Shown here: positions 1 to 10,846 of the stretch, in pieces | How positions within the stretch are numbered: the first letter of the stretch is position 1 | Layout: each line of letters opens with the position of its first letter | Assembly (NCBI GenBank): GCA_001872575.1 | Contig: MNWP01000006.1 | Span: forward strand, 20,942-84,941 | DNA length: 64,000 nucleotides | Origin: Candidatus Peregrinibacteria bacterium CG1_02_54_53 | GTDB taxonomy: Bacteria; Patescibacteriota; Gracilibacteria; Peribacterales; Peribacteraceae | Direction: 5' to 3' | Program-made: the position numbers and the translations under genes | Notes under the pieces: generated by a model | Told to the model about the DNA's origin: nothing | The model's input: only the letters and a program-made list of their open reading frames with translations | Database searches by the model: none

Positions 1-655
1 AGACGATCACTCCGTTTTTCCATACACTCTGAAATGCCACAATCGATCCCGGCAAAAATTGCTGGGCGATGAATTGCCAGCCGACCCTTTTCGCCTCCCA
101 GTATCGGAGCCAGAATTCGGCGGTTTCCCGATTCTCTACAAGGCAGCTTCCCTTTCCTGAAGCTCCCTGACTGGCTCTGACCCAGTAGGGGTAATTAAAT
201 TTTTCTTCGGCGCTGAGAAGTGCCTGGGTATCGCTGCTGATGCGTAAGGTTTCCTGAATGGGTATTCCTGCGGCTTTCCATGCCTCGGCGGAGAGATGCT
301 TATCTTGGCATATGGCAATAGTTTTCTCTGCGGGGAGGCATACGGGGGCTTCGAGCTCGTTTCGATGTTCAGAATGAAAACACACCTCAGCATCCGTTTG
401 GGGATAAATGAGATCTATCTTTTCTCGTTTTACGATGTCGTTCAGGCATTGCAGATATGTCGGGTCATTGCAACGTGGAACGGTGTAGGCGCTATCCACG
501 CGGTTTTCAGGATGTGCATCGTCACGAATCCAGGCAAGATGGTACGGGTTTGAGTCGGTACCGATGAGAAAATATTTTTCAGGTGCAGATCGGAGTGAGC
601 GGATGAAGTTCACGCCTGCTGGGCCAGCCGCGCCGGCAATCAGAATGCGCTTCAT
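1..655 (-). CDS. Carbamoyl-phosphate-synthase-like ATP-grasp protein (partial, runs off window start)
   Basis: Reverse-strand translation from ATG at 655: MKRILIAGAAGPAGVNFIRSLRSAPEKYFLIGTDSNPYHLAWIRDDAHPENRV...; open to position 1. Missing from the ORF track because it is truncated. Confidence 0.7.
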   Translation of the reverse strand, partial: MKRILIAGAAGPAGVNFIRSLRSAPEKYFLIGTDSNPYHLAWIRDDAHPENRVDSAYTVPRCNDPTYLQCLNDIVKREKIDLIYPQTDAEVCFHSEHRNELEAPVCLPAEKTIAICQDKHLSAEAWKAAGIPIQETLRISSDTQALLSAEEKFNYPYWVRASQGASGKGSCLVENRETAEFWLRYWEAKRVGWQFIAQQFLPGSIVAFQSVWKNGVIV

Positions 656-657
656 AG

Positions 658-1368
658 TTAGCGGGAAGAGGGCGTGATTCGTGGAAGTATAACCAAATAG
701 AAGTAGAGCTTAAGCATATCGAACAATCCAACGAGGACCAGACGTACGTTTGCGCCACTATTATTGCCAGCGGGGTGTGCAACGATATCAACACTGCCAA
801 TGCGATATCCGTGTTTTTTTGCTCTGATAATCCGTTCTGCCTCTCGAAAGACCCCATTCGAAATGAGGGGAATATTCACAATTTCCTTCCTTTGAAGCTT
901 TGCACATCCCGGGTCAATGGTGTCGATTCCAAAGAGGAGGCGTGGAAGAAGACGAAAACAGTACGATACGAATGTACGCATCCATCCGTAGTGTGTTTCA
1001 GTTCTTCTGCAGATGATCATGTCGTGCTCTGGAATGAGCGGTAGCATCTTTTGCAGAATGTGTGGATCGACTTGGCCATCTGCCGCGAAATCTACCACAT
1101 ACTCCATTCGTGCGGCGCAATAGAGGTCTTCGTATGTTCGAGCAATGCCCTGGTTGGTGTCGTGTCGAAGCATTCGTATTACAGATGGAAAGCGCGTTAA
1201 CAGAAAAGCAATGACGTGCTCTGTTCCGTCAGAACTGCCATCATTGAGAATGATTATTTCATATGGAATTTGATACGCACTCAGACAATCCACCACTGCC
1301 CGCACCGTTGATTCGATGCAGGCTTCCTCATTGTATGCCGGTATCAATACCGATATTGATGGCAGCAT
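658..1368 (-). CDS. Family 2 glycosyltransferase
   Basis: MLPSISVLIPAYNEEACIESTVRAVVDCL...LNDGSSDGT: GT2 N-terminal signature. Confidence 0.9.
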   Translation of the reverse strand: MLPSISVLIPAYNEEACIESTVRAVVDCLSAYQIPYEIIILNDGSSDGTEHVIAFLLTRFPSVIRMLRHDTNQGIARTYEDLYCAARMEYVVDFAADGQVDPHILQKMLPLIPEHDMIICRRTETHYGWMRTFVSYCFRLLPRLLFGIDTIDPGCAKLQRKEIVNIPLISNGVFREAERIIRAKKHGYRIGSVDIVAHPAGNNSGANVRLVLVGLFDMLKLYFYLVILPRITPSSR

Positions 1369-1439
1369 TCGATCCTCTGCAGCCTAGCACATGCTCCACG
1401 CATTCCAGAAATATTCAACAATTTCCTGATTTCTATAAG

Positions 1440-2438
1440 TCACGTCATGGTCACAACACGATGCTCTTTGCCTGAAAGCTGAATTTTTTGAGCAATTATG
1501 AGCGCAGTAAGACTGTCGTGCCCTGTTACTGGCACTTCGCATCGACCGTGTATGGCGTCGAGGAAGATTTCGATCTCTCGTCGCAGGGGCTCTGTCTTTG
1601 TAATTGCATTGCGAATCATTTTGCCTTCACTGACTCCACGCAGGATTCCAAGCGTGTCCCACGTTGTACTTGGAGCTGATGCGTTTTCAAAGAATATGAG
1701 ATCTTGTGTGATGTAGTTGACCATGTACAGACCTCTCTCGCAATGAACGCGTATTTCGCGAATTTTTGTTGGCGTGATCCAATCGATATTAAGAGAAGCA
1801 ACGATTCCTCCTTTCAGGCGGAGGACGCTCGACAGCAGATCATCAGAAGCATCAGAGAAACGATTGATTTCGGCAAATACTCGTTCAACCTCGTCATCCG
1901 TGAGGTAGCGGATGATATCAATATCATGTACGGCAAGATCGATGATAACGCCACTGTCTTTATGGCGAGGAGGGAAAGGGCCTTGGCGGAATGCTTCAAT
2001 ATTGAATATCTTTCCCGCGCGGTTTTCACGCAACAGTTTGCGTAGTTCTTGGATGGCAGGATTGAAGCGTTCGATGTGACCGATCATGAGTATCAGTTTC
2101 CTGCGTCGAGCCTCTTCAATAATCTCCTGGGCTTCTTGCACACTTGGTGCAATGGGTTTTTCGATAAGCAGATGACATCCGTACTTCATGACATCCATGG
2201 CAACACGGTGATGCGCTAGTGTAGGAACGACAATGCTGACGGCATCCGGATGTGTTTCTTCAAGGAGGCGGCGATAATCGGTATATGCGGGTACACCGTA
2301 GCGTTTGGCAATAATTTGAACAGTCTCATCATTTGTGTCTGCGATACCCACAAGATCCACATCATCAATTTCATGGAGAGTTCGCACGTGGTGTTTACCC
2401 ATAGAGCCGACGCCAATCACAGCAATACGTATACTCAT
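1440..2438 (-). CDS. Gfo/Idh/MocA family oxidoreductase
   Basis: IAVIGVGSMGKHHVRTL Rossmann motif; LLIEKPIAPS. Confidence 0.92.
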   Translation of the reverse strand: MSIRIAVIGVGSMGKHHVRTLHEIDDVDLVGIADTNDETVQIIAKRYGVPAYTDYRRLLEETHPDAVSIVVPTLAHHRVAMDVMKYGCHLLIEKPIAPSVQEAQEIIEEARRRKLILMIGHIERFNPAIQELRKLLRENRAGKIFNIEAFRQGPFPPRHKDSGVIIDLAVHDIDIIRYLTDDEVERVFAEINRFSDASDDLLSSVLRLKGGIVASLNIDWITPTKIREIRVHCERGLYMVNYITQDLIFFENASAPSTTWDTLGILRGVSEGKMIRNAITKTEPLRREIEIFLDAIHGRCEVPVTGHDSLTALIIAQKIQLSGKEHRVVTMT

Positions 2439-3534
2439 ATGCGGTTCACAACTGCGGTAATCCTCTCGAGTTCGTCCAGAGAAAGATGTGGATGAATTGG
2501 AAGAGAGAACACGCGATCGGCCATTTCTTCGGCAACAGAAAACGATTGACCAGAAAATTCACCGACCAAATATGCCTGACGATGCACGGGGAGAGGATAA
2601 AAAATTCCTGCTTCAATGCCGTTTTTTCGGAGATCATCGACAATGACATTACGTTTTACGGCATCCTGGAACGGGGTTTTCACTGTAAATTGATGCCACG
2701 CATGCGTGTAATTATCTCGTACGATTGGCACGCCAACATTGTAAAGATGTGATTGAAGGAATTCGGCATTTTGCGCACGGCATCGCTGCATCTTGTCGAA
2801 TTGTGCAAGCTGGCACAGCCCGATTGCTGCAGAGATTTCATTCATGCGGTAATTAAATCCCAGCATTTCATGGTGATACCGCTGACGCATACCATGGTTA
2901 CGCACCATGCGACAGCGTTCCGCAATCGTGTCATCATCGGTGATGACGGCCCCCCCTTCTCCGCATGTGAGATTTTTTGTAGCGTAAAAACTGAAACATC
3001 CGGTCCCGAATGTCCCGGCATGTCTTTCCCGCAGTTTTGCACCGGCAGCCTGTGCAGCATCTTCAATAACAACAAGATGATGTTTCTGTGCGATGTCGAG
3101 GATATCATCCATGGCACAGAGATGCCCGAAGAGATGTACAGGCATGATTGCGCGTGTTCGAGGGGATATTGCGCGCTCGATCAGTGCAGGATTGATATTA
3201 AATGTCTCTGATTCAATATCGACAAGAATAGGAGTAGCGCCAACTGAGAGGATGCTATTGATCGTAGCGATGAATGTGAATGGTGTGGTGATCACTTCGT
3301 CTCCTCTCCCAATGCCATGAGCCAGGAGGGCCGTACAGAGAGCGGTTGTTCCAGATGATGTGGCCACTGCGTGCCGTGTTCCACAGAGAGCGGCGAACTC
3401 ATGTTCGAATCGGGAGACTACTTTTCCTTGAGCAATCTGTCCTGTGCGAAGCACGGCAATCACAGCTTCAGTCTCCGCGTCTCCCATGACGGGTCGTGAC
3501 AAGCGGATAAGTTCGGAGACGACAGTGGGTTGCA
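2435..3534 (-). CDS. DegT/DnrJ/EryC1/StrS aminotransferase
   Basis: TSSGTTALCTALLAHGIGRGDEVITTPFTFIATINSI...VIEDAAQAAGA...FSFYATKNLTCGEGGA. Start placed at ATG 3534 to avoid overlap with the next gene. Confidence 0.92.
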
Positions 3535-3554
3535 TGAAATGGGCCAGCTTTAGC

Positions 3555-5336
3555 TCATAGTACTGCGAAAATTGCCAGTGACGCAATGAGCATCACAAAG
3601 CTTGCCCAGTCAGAGAAGTGCTGCTGCGGAGAGATGTTCCACGTTACAGGAAGTCCATTGCGGAAATTCTCAAAGTTCTGCAAATCATTCACAGCAATGC
3701 GTGATCCCGGCGTACAACCATTGGCCTCAGGATAGGCATCGCATGCCGGGTTTATGAGATTAAACGTGTTTTCCTTAGTTTGGAATACATTGCCGGTACT
3801 CAAAACGGTACTGTGCGGAAAATTTTGAATCCAATAGAGGGCAATGGGACATCGCATTCCCGTTGCTCCATCGATGTATTGTTGCCACTTTGGTGACACC
3901 TTTGAAACAGGAAGTAACGCCCGGCCACGATCAAATTTCTGTTCAATGGATTTGCAATCATTGTAGGAACGGCTGAGCTCGAATATCGAAGCTATGGCAT
4001 TTGCATATCCCACATAGAAGCTTGCGAGGGTGATAAGTGACAAAAGGGCGACGATTACCCCTTCCCAGCGGCGAAAGCAAAACGGAAGAACGATACTGAG
4101 AACCCAGATACTAGCTGCAGAAAGAAATAAAAGCAGGACGTAGAGAAATCGCAAATTAACTCTCCAAGATGAGAGAATAGGAAGTTCGTGCAGAAATGGC
4201 ATGACTTCCCCTTTTCCCAGTATCATTTGTTGCATAAGCCATAGATAGAGGATCGTAAATACTGAGAATGCAAACAAGCGAGCCACCTTCCAAATCTGCC
4301 ATTTTTGCGATGTTTTATTTATTCCCACCTTAATGAGGACTAAAGGGGCAAGAAGTGTACCTAAGAACGTTACAGGAGATACCAGCATCGATTTTTCGTG
4401 AAATCCTCCTGGAATGACCATAGTGGCAATGCTTGATTGAGGAATCCTCCAGAAAACACTGAGTATTGGAAAAGAAACTATGCTTCCTCCTGTCATCCAT
4501 ACATCGACCTTTCGCGGATAGAATCTCATGACGCTGTAAATGGCCATGAGTTTACTTGCTCCAATAAGAAGGCTGGCGACGATGAAGCCCATTGAACGAA
4601 TAACGAGTGTGCGTGAACGTGCGGAATGCAATCCGTTCCAGAGTATTTCTGCCGGAATTGCGTACAACATGCCCACAAAAAAAGACATGAGTACAAAGTA
4701 GCCACCCGCATACAGAATCCATCCGCAGGTGAGTGCGAAGAGGGCAGTGCGCGTTAGTAGTGTGCGTACGGTGTCGGTTCTTCGGTCCAAGAGGCACCAA
4801 GCAAGGATGCCGATAAGTGGGAATGTAAGAAATGTAGCGTGTCCGAGAATGATGTGCGAAAGGTAGAAACCGTTTGAAATGATGATCAGTGCAAAGAGAT
4901 GAGCCCAGCTGCGCTTGAGGTGCAGAACATCCCGACCGACAAACATCCATGCGATGTATCCGATAATGAGATGGAAAACAATCGTGATGTTGTAGGCAAT
5001 CCAAAAGTCCATTAAGTATGCGAGTGCCTGTAACAGAGAGAAGAAAATATCTTCGGGATCTCCGTAGAGGGGCGCCCCTCCGCAGAGGTATGGCGAATAC
5101 CGCAGGGGGGTAGGGCCGTTGAGGTGCAGGTGCCAGTTTCCAATAAGAAGCTTGTCACAGAACATGGGAAAATCCCCTCCATGAAAGGGGAACCTGTAGC
5201 TGATAAACCAGAGGAAGATGGAGACAAATGCCGTGAAAACAAACCAAAAGTACCAACGTGACGGACTCAGGAACGCAGAGGCGATATTATACTTCGCTTT
5301 TTTGCCGCTCTTTCGAAGATCATTTCCACGACGCAT
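3555..5336 (-). CDS. Polytopic membrane protein, glycan-related
   Basis: 593 aa, many hydrophobic segments, sits in a glycan gene cluster. Confidence 0.7.
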   Translation of the reverse strand: MRRGNDLRKSGKKAKYNIASAFLSPSRWYFWFVFTAFVSIFLWFISYRFPFHGGDFPMFCDKLLIGNWHLHLNGPTPLRYSPYLCGGAPLYGDPEDIFFSLLQALAYLMDFWIAYNITIVFHLIIGYIAWMFVGRDVLHLKRSWAHLFALIIISNGFYLSHIILGHATFLTFPLIGILAWCLLDRRTDTVRTLLTRTALFALTCGWILYAGGYFVLMSFFVGMLYAIPAEILWNGLHSARSRTLVIRSMGFIVASLLIGASKLMAIYSVMRFYPRKVDVWMTGGSIVSFPILSVFWRIPQSSIATMVIPGGFHEKSMLVSPVTFLGTLLAPLVLIKVGINKTSQKWQIWKVARLFAFSVFTILYLWLMQQMILGKGEVMPFLHELPILSSWRVNLRFLYVLLLFLSAASIWVLSIVLPFCFRRWEGVIVALLSLITLASFYVGYANAIASIFELSRSYNDCKSIEQKFDRGRALLPVSKVSPKWQQYIDGATGMRCPIALYWIQNFPHSTVLSTGNVFQTKENTFNLINPACDAYPEANGCTPGSRIAVNDLQNFENFRNGLPVTWNISPQQHFSDWASFVMLIASLAIFAVL

Positions 5337-5345
5337 GATGTGAGT

Positions 5346-7184
5346 TTAGGACGAGAAAAATCCCAAGAAGAAAAGAAAGATTGTTGTCAGTGAAAAGAGA
5401 GCGTAGATCAAATAGATACCCACAGGCCGGAGAGCTTGTGGCCCCTCTCGAATTCCTGCTACTACATAGAATGCGAGTAAAGGAAGTATAGCAAGTGAGA
5501 ACCGGAAATCCTGATTTGCTGAGAAGGGGGCGTAAATGCGATAGAAGAAGTGCGCGGCCAGAACGAAAATCACAGTGATGCCGAGAGGGAACACTTCGTG
5601 TGAATGATAGAGAGTGAGTTTTACCAAACCGTATACCAGAAAGAGGAGAAGTGCGAGTGAACATGCAAGAATCAGTACGGCAACGGCACGCAATTCGTCA
5701 GCGTATGAGAACTCACCGAAAAATGCCGATCGAAAGAAATACTCCCAAAAGAATTCTCGTGATGATGTTTCCTTCCAGGGTTCCGCGTAGGGAGATTGCA
5801 GAATACGAATAGGATTAAAAATAAGAAATGTTCGTGCATCAGTTGGTACTGCAAGCTTCGAGTTCATAGTTTGGCTGCTGAATGTCAGACTGTTCGTTGG
5901 ATTTTTTTCGACAACAAAACGAACAAAGGGGAGCCAGCCAATGAGCAGAAGGAGCAAAATGGTGGAGAACAATGCCTGAGAGCACTTTTGTCTCCAGGAG
6001 ATTTTGTTATGAAATAGAAGCGAAAAACCCAGAACCGGTACGAAAACCAATGCACTTACTCGCGTTATGAATGTGAGAGCGAGGCACAAAATAAGAAGAT
6101 ACCACGAGCGGAGTGTCGGCCTCTTCCACCATTGGATCAGTAATACAATCAGGAGAAAAACAAAGAAGATATAGAGGCTATTGTTCGTGATACTCACGGA
6201 GTGAAAAATCAATGAAGGGAATGAGGCAACAAGGCATGCGAAAAGCAATCGCTCCTGTTTCTGTTTGCGTGGAAAAAGCAGAGTACCAATCCAAACGCCC
6301 AGAACGAGCGTTCCCAGTGAAAAAATCAGAGATTCGAACTGGATAATTCTTGCAAGAGCCTCTTTTTCAAATTGAAGCCACTGCCCCAATTTCATCCACA
6401 CAGCAGACAGAAAATAAAATAGGGGTGCTTGATGAAACTCCCACCCGTCACTTGCGGGTGGAATACTCCAGTGTGATGCGACGTGCGTTACATAATCCAA
6501 GTGTGCCTGAATGTCGTTTCCTCGTGCAGAATACGGCGTTACAAGAAAATAGAATATTCGCAGGAGCGCACCTCCGATACCGATAATCCACAGAGGATGA
6601 GAAGAAGATTTTTTGTAAATCGGCCACAAGAGCGCAAGCATGTAGAGAAACGTCAAGAGCAGGGGGCTGAGATTCAATAGGATAAATGGCGGTGTTGTGT
6701 AATGCGGAGCAATGCGGAGGCCGGCTTTCCCGCCAGTATCTTTCAGGCGGAAGACGAAGGTGTTTTCTCCGGTTTTGAGGTAGGAAGAGAGATCAAGTGC
6801 GCGGCCGTACTTTGTATAGTCACAGTACTTTGCAATATCGGGATTCACTTCTCTGTCATTGATCATCAGTGTTTCGATGCAGTCATCCGGTTTGATTTTG
6901 AAGGTCGTCGGCTGGCCGATAGGCAGCAAAAGGGAAAGACGCATGTAGAGGTACTCCCCTTCAGATTTCACGAAGAGGGGATTTGAGCCAGTGCCGGATT
7001 GCTTCCCGTCGAATCGGTAGGCTATCTCGCCGATTTGCGGTCGAACAGCAAGACATGCTGCAATCGAAATAACAAGCAGAACGGCATATGCAAATGTCAG
7101 TCCAAACGTCCGCCTGGTCAAAAACATTCTGCGAATCGGCTTGGTGCGCGATTGAGCCGGTTTACGATGGGTACGAGTGGCCAT
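5346..7184 (-). CDS. GT39/PMT-like membrane glycosyltransferase
   Basis: Polytopic; similar to the neighbouring 7187-8968 protein (WEFHQAPLFYF vs WEFYQAPLYYM). Start moved from 7466 to ATG 7184 to avoid overlap. Confidence 0.75.
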   Translation of the reverse strand: MATRTHRKPAQSRTKPIRRMFLTRRTFGLTFAYAVLLVISIAACLAVRPQIGEIAYRFDGKQSGTGSNPLFVKSEGEYLYMRLSLLLPIGQPTTFKIKPDDCIETLMINDREVNPDIAKYCDYTKYGRALDLSSYLKTGENTFVFRLKDTGGKAGLRIAPHYTTPPFILLNLSPLLLTFLYMLALLWPIYKKSSSHPLWIIGIGGALLRIFYFLVTPYSARGNDIQAHLDYVTHVASHWSIPPASDGWEFHQAPLFYFLSAVWMKLGQWLQFEKEALARIIQFESLIFSLGTLVLGVWIGTLLFPRKQKQERLLFACLVASFPSLIFHSVSITNNSLYIFFVFLLIVLLIQWWKRPTLRSWYLLILCLALTFITRVSALVFVPVLGFSLLFHNKISWRQKCSQALFSTILLLLLIGWLPFVRFVVEKNPTNSLTFSSQTMNSKLAVPTDARTFLIFNPIRILQSPYAEPWKETSSREFFWEYFFRSAFFGEFSYADELRAVAVLILACSLALLLFLVYGLVKLTLYHSHEVFPLGITVIFVLAAHFFYRIYAPFSANQDFRFSLAILPLLAFYVVAGIREGPQALRPVGIYLIYALFSLTTIFLFFLGFFSS

Positions 7185-7186
7185 AG

Positions 7187-8968
7187 TTACATTGTGACAA
7201 TGATTCCGCCAACGAAGACCACCTGAAGCACTATCGATGCGAGAACCACAACAATACCCAGCAATCGGCGAAAAGGAGAGCGAATGAAGTGCAGTCCCCG
7301 TATTGCAAAGAAGGTCACGGGCACACTCACGAGAAGCGAGAACCGGAAATCCTGTGCGCAACTGTGGGGTGTTGTAAAGCGATGAAGGGCGTGCCCAAGC
7401 AGCAGCCATCCGGCCGTGCTCCAGAGTGGTAAGGTACGCAGTCCTTCGCGGCGTATGCACATCCAAGCGCCGCAGACTGCGTAGAGGAGCATCAGAAGCC
7501 CGCAGGTGAGAACGGCAGAAGCGAGGGGTCTGAGTGCTAGTCCGAAGTCAAATTCGCCGAAGAATGCCGACTTAAAGAAGTACTCCCAGAAGTACTGGCG
7601 GCCAGAGGCATCGTCCCACGGATTATTGTACGGGCGCACAATCATGCGCAGTGGATTGAACTCTGTGAATGTTTCGACGGTGTTATTCACAAAGAGCCCG
7701 GGACTCAAGTTCCCCGTATTCACTACGAGAGGCTGATCCAGCGACATGCCGTCACGCAGCGTGAAGATCCAACCGGTGAGCAGGATGAGGGCAAACACAC
7801 TCGTCACGCCGACGAATGTTTTGGTCTTCAAAGCCAGTTTTCGTTTGAAGATAAGGAGTGTGAATGCGGCAGGAACCAGTAGCAACCCATTTGTTTTCGT
7901 GAGAATGGCAAGAGCGAGCATGGCGATTGCCAACCACCATGTGATCCACCGTCCCTTCTGCCACCAAGCAATGAGGAATCCAAAACAGAGCACCTCCCAC
8001 AAAAAGAGCAGTACGTCGTTATTGATTCTTGCCGAGAGAAAGAGCAGGCTCGGCAGAACGGCAAGAGATCCAAAGAAGAGCACGCGCTCCAGTTTTTCCT
8101 TCGGCTTGAACAAGGTCGTTGCTATCCATGCGATTCCTGCAAGCGTAAGGACGGAAGCGAAGAAGGCGAACCACTGCGTATCGCGTGTGAGGATCGGTAA
8201 AGCTCTTCCGAACGCCGTTCCCACATGGAGCCAAAGCCCCGTGAGCATGTAGTACAGAGGGGCTTGGTAGAACTCCCATCCGTCCCGAACCGAAGGGAGT
8301 GCGAGATGCTGGGCCACGTAGCGGATGTACTCGAGATGTCCGTCGGCATCGTAGGCACGGACTTCGTAGGATGTTGCGAAGATGTAGAACAGGCGCAGGA
8401 AAACGCCAAAACAGAATGTACCAAAGAAGAGATTCTGCCAGCGCGAGAATGAAAGCCCTTTGGCTATCAGTACGGCACCCGATAGGAGCCCCGCAAGCAG
8501 AAGAATGCGCAAACTGAGAAGGAGCGGATCCCACCAGGCAATGCGCCATGTGAAGGAGGCCGGTCCTCCAACGTTCTGAATAGTCATGGCGACCACGTTG
8601 TTCCCCGAATGAATCGCAGAACCAAGATCGAATGTTCGTCCTCGTGAGAGATCGCAGAAAGGAATAACCCCTTCCCCTATAAGCTGTTCATTGACCGCGA
8701 GTGCTTCGATGCAGTCATCGGCAATGAGCTGATAATACCGTGTATGCAGAGGATTGAGCTGCAGAACAAATGCAAGGTCAAGATACTGCGGTGTATCCGA
8801 AGGAGGCAGAGTATCGGTGAACGGAATCCATTCTCCGTTCTCTATATGAAACCGCCCGTCGGTGAGGCGTGGAGTGAGCTGGTGCGAGATGGCGACGTAC
8901 AGAACAGTCGTGAGGAGCAGCAGAACTGTTCCCGTTGACACCAGTAGAGGAGAGGATTTCGATGACAT
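7187..8968 (-). CDS. GT39/PMT-like membrane glycosyltransferase (tandem paralogue)
   Basis: 593 aa polytopic; shared motifs with the preceding ORF. Confidence 0.75.
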   Translation of the reverse strand: MSSKSSPLLVSTGTVLLLLTTVLYVAISHQLTPRLTDGRFHIENGEWIPFTDTLPPSDTPQYLDLAFVLQLNPLHTRYYQLIADDCIEALAVNEQLIGEGVIPFCDLSRGRTFDLGSAIHSGNNVVAMTIQNVGGPASFTWRIAWWDPLLLSLRILLLAGLLSGAVLIAKGLSFSRWQNLFFGTFCFGVFLRLFYIFATSYEVRAYDADGHLEYIRYVAQHLALPSVRDGWEFYQAPLYYMLTGLWLHVGTAFGRALPILTRDTQWFAFFASVLTLAGIAWIATTLFKPKEKLERVLFFGSLAVLPSLLFLSARINNDVLLFLWEVLCFGFLIAWWQKGRWITWWLAIAMLALAILTKTNGLLLVPAAFTLLIFKRKLALKTKTFVGVTSVFALILLTGWIFTLRDGMSLDQPLVVNTGNLSPGLFVNNTVETFTEFNPLRMIVRPYNNPWDDASGRQYFWEYFFKSAFFGEFDFGLALRPLASAVLTCGLLMLLYAVCGAWMCIRREGLRTLPLWSTAGWLLLGHALHRFTTPHSCAQDFRFSLLVSVPVTFFAIRGLHFIRSPFRRLLGIVVVLASIVLQVVFVGGIIVTM

Positions 8969-9025
8969 GCGTGCGCAAGATCCCCAGCATCATAATGGAT
9001 CTCAGGCAGAGAAAACACCCGTCCC

Positions 9026-10063
9026 TTACGAAAGCCACTTGAGCAGACGGATGATTCCCATTTTCGCCGGTTGACGATGTGCCGACGCGTTGCTCCGATG
9101 TTTCAGTTCTTCGCGATGCTGCGCGAAGTACTCGTAGGCCTTCCAGAGCATCTCTTCGTTGCGGAGTGTGGGTTGCCACGAGAGCATGCGTTTGATTTTG
9201 CTCGTGTCGAACTCAAAGTTCTCGGCGATCATTTTGTAGTGGTAGGGGCCGAGCGGTGAGCACTTGAGCCAATAGGCGATGCGCATGCCAAAAAGAGTCG
9301 GGAGCTTGGGGAGTGAGGCGATGCGCGCTCCGGTTCCCGCTTTTGTGGTGACATACTCATACACGTCTCTCAGTGACTTCACGTCATCCGAGCCTATGTG
9401 CAATATTTCCGATGAGGTTAGCTCCGTTGCTTTTTGAAAGGCGGCAATGAGGTCACCTGCATAGATGAACTGATAACGATTGTCCCCTTTGCCAACGACC
9501 CAGACCTTGCGGCCATCGGCGATGAATTCAAACAAGATGGCGAGCAGTCCCAGCCGCTCGGCATCCATAATCGTCGGGCAGCGGATGGACGTGATATTCA
9601 GGTGGTTTTGAAAAGGCTCCAATACCCGTTCGCCTTCCCACTTCGATCGACCGTAGAGCTCAATAGGATGCGGAGGATCATCTTCTCTAATGGGACGATT
9701 CATGCTCTCTCCCCAGAGACAATTAGATGATGTATATACCATCGATTTCACGCCGTGGCGTGCCGCCGCTTCGGCAATATTGCGCGTTCCATCAACATTG
9801 GAGGTCCAGAGAAAACGCTTATCCGGTGCACCGTGTGCGAGAATAGCGGCACAGTGAAAGACGCTATCGAAGCGGTTGGCCCCGAAGACCGTCTCCAAAA
9901 GACTCTTATCGCGAATATCACCCTGAATACTGGTGAGTGCAGGGTCCTGATCTTCGTCCTTCACCAAATCGATATTCGTACATTCCCATCCTTGTTTCAG
10001 TAAATGGCGCTTGAGCAGGCCGCCGAAGAACCCCGATCCTCCGGTGATGAGTGCAGACGGCAT
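9026..10063 (-). CDS. NAD-dependent epimerase/dehydratase (extended SDR)
   Basis: ITGGSGFFGGLLKRHL (GxxGxxG) and YGRSKWEGE (YxxxK). Confidence 0.9.
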   Translation of the reverse strand: MPSALITGGSGFFGGLLKRHLLKQGWECTNIDLVKDEDQDPALTSIQGDIRDKSLLETVFGANRFDSVFHCAAILAHGAPDKRFLWTSNVDGTRNIAEAAARHGVKSMVYTSSNCLWGESMNRPIREDDPPHPIELYGRSKWEGERVLEPFQNHLNITSIRCPTIMDAERLGLLAILFEFIADGRKVWVVGKGDNRYQFIYAGDLIAAFQKATELTSSEILHIGSDDVKSLRDVYEYVTTKAGTGARIASLPKLPTLFGMRIAYWLKCSPLGPYHYKMIAENFEFDTSKIKRMLSWQPTLRNEEMLWKAYEYFAQHREELKHRSNASAHRQPAKMGIIRLLKWLS

Positions 10064-10153
10064 GATTGCAGTCTAGCGGTCAATGTGCATCGGATCCATG
10101 GAGCGTTTTCATTGCGTCAAAGCCTCCTCCATGGTTACAGTGGCCATGTTCCC

Positions 10154-10846
10154 ATGCGTCTTTCCATCGTGCTTCCGTGTTTTAACGAGGAGCAGAACAT
10201 TGCAGGCACGGTTGCCGATCTGCGTTCTTGGTACATGCGCGAAGGAATTTCATGTGAAATTGTGGCTGTGGATGACGGATCTATCGATGGCACATGGCGC
10301 GTGCTGCAGGAACTTGCGGCACAGAAGCAGGATATCCGCCTTGTGCAGCATGAGCATAATCAGGGCTATGGCAGTGCCGTGCGCTCGGGTTGCGATGCCG
10401 CGACAATGGACTTCGTTGGATTTATGGATAGTGACGGCCAGTTCAAGGCGGAGGATTGGAGCAAGCTCCTTCCGTTTCTACAGGAGTATCAGTACGTGAC
10501 AGGTCGGCGACTGCATCGGGCAGATCCATTCATTCGCAAACTCAATGCAAAGCTCTTTGGCATTCTCACCTTTTTCGTATTAGGTGTATGGATTCGGGAT
10601 ATCAACTGTGCCATGAAAGTGTGGCACCGAGAGATCTGGCCGCGTATTCGTCCCGTGCACGCCACCGGGGCACTCATTAATGCCGAAATGTTCTATCAGC
10701 TTCACTGCTTGAAGATCCCGTGGAAAACGGTACCGGTAGGCCACTATCCGCGACTCAAAGGCGTTCAAACCGGAGCAAACCTGGGCGTAATTCTGCGCAT
10801 GTTCCGTGATCTTCTGGCATTGCGGTGGAAGGGCTTTCGGCGCTAG
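10154..10846 (+). CDS. Family 2 glycosyltransferase
   Basis: MRLSIVLPCFNEEQNIAGTVADL...VDDGSIDGT...GFMDSDGQF. Confidence 0.9.
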   Translation: MRLSIVLPCFNEEQNIAGTVADLRSWYMREGISCEIVAVDDGSIDGTWRVLQELAAQKQDIRLVQHEHNQGYGSAVRSGCDAATMDFVGFMDSDGQFKAEDWSKLLPFLQEYQYVTGRRLHRADPFIRKLNAKLFGILTFFVLGVWIRDINCAMKVWHREIWPRIRPVHATGALINAEMFYQLHCLKIPWKTVPVGHYPRLKGVQTGANLGVILRMFRDLLALRWKGFRR

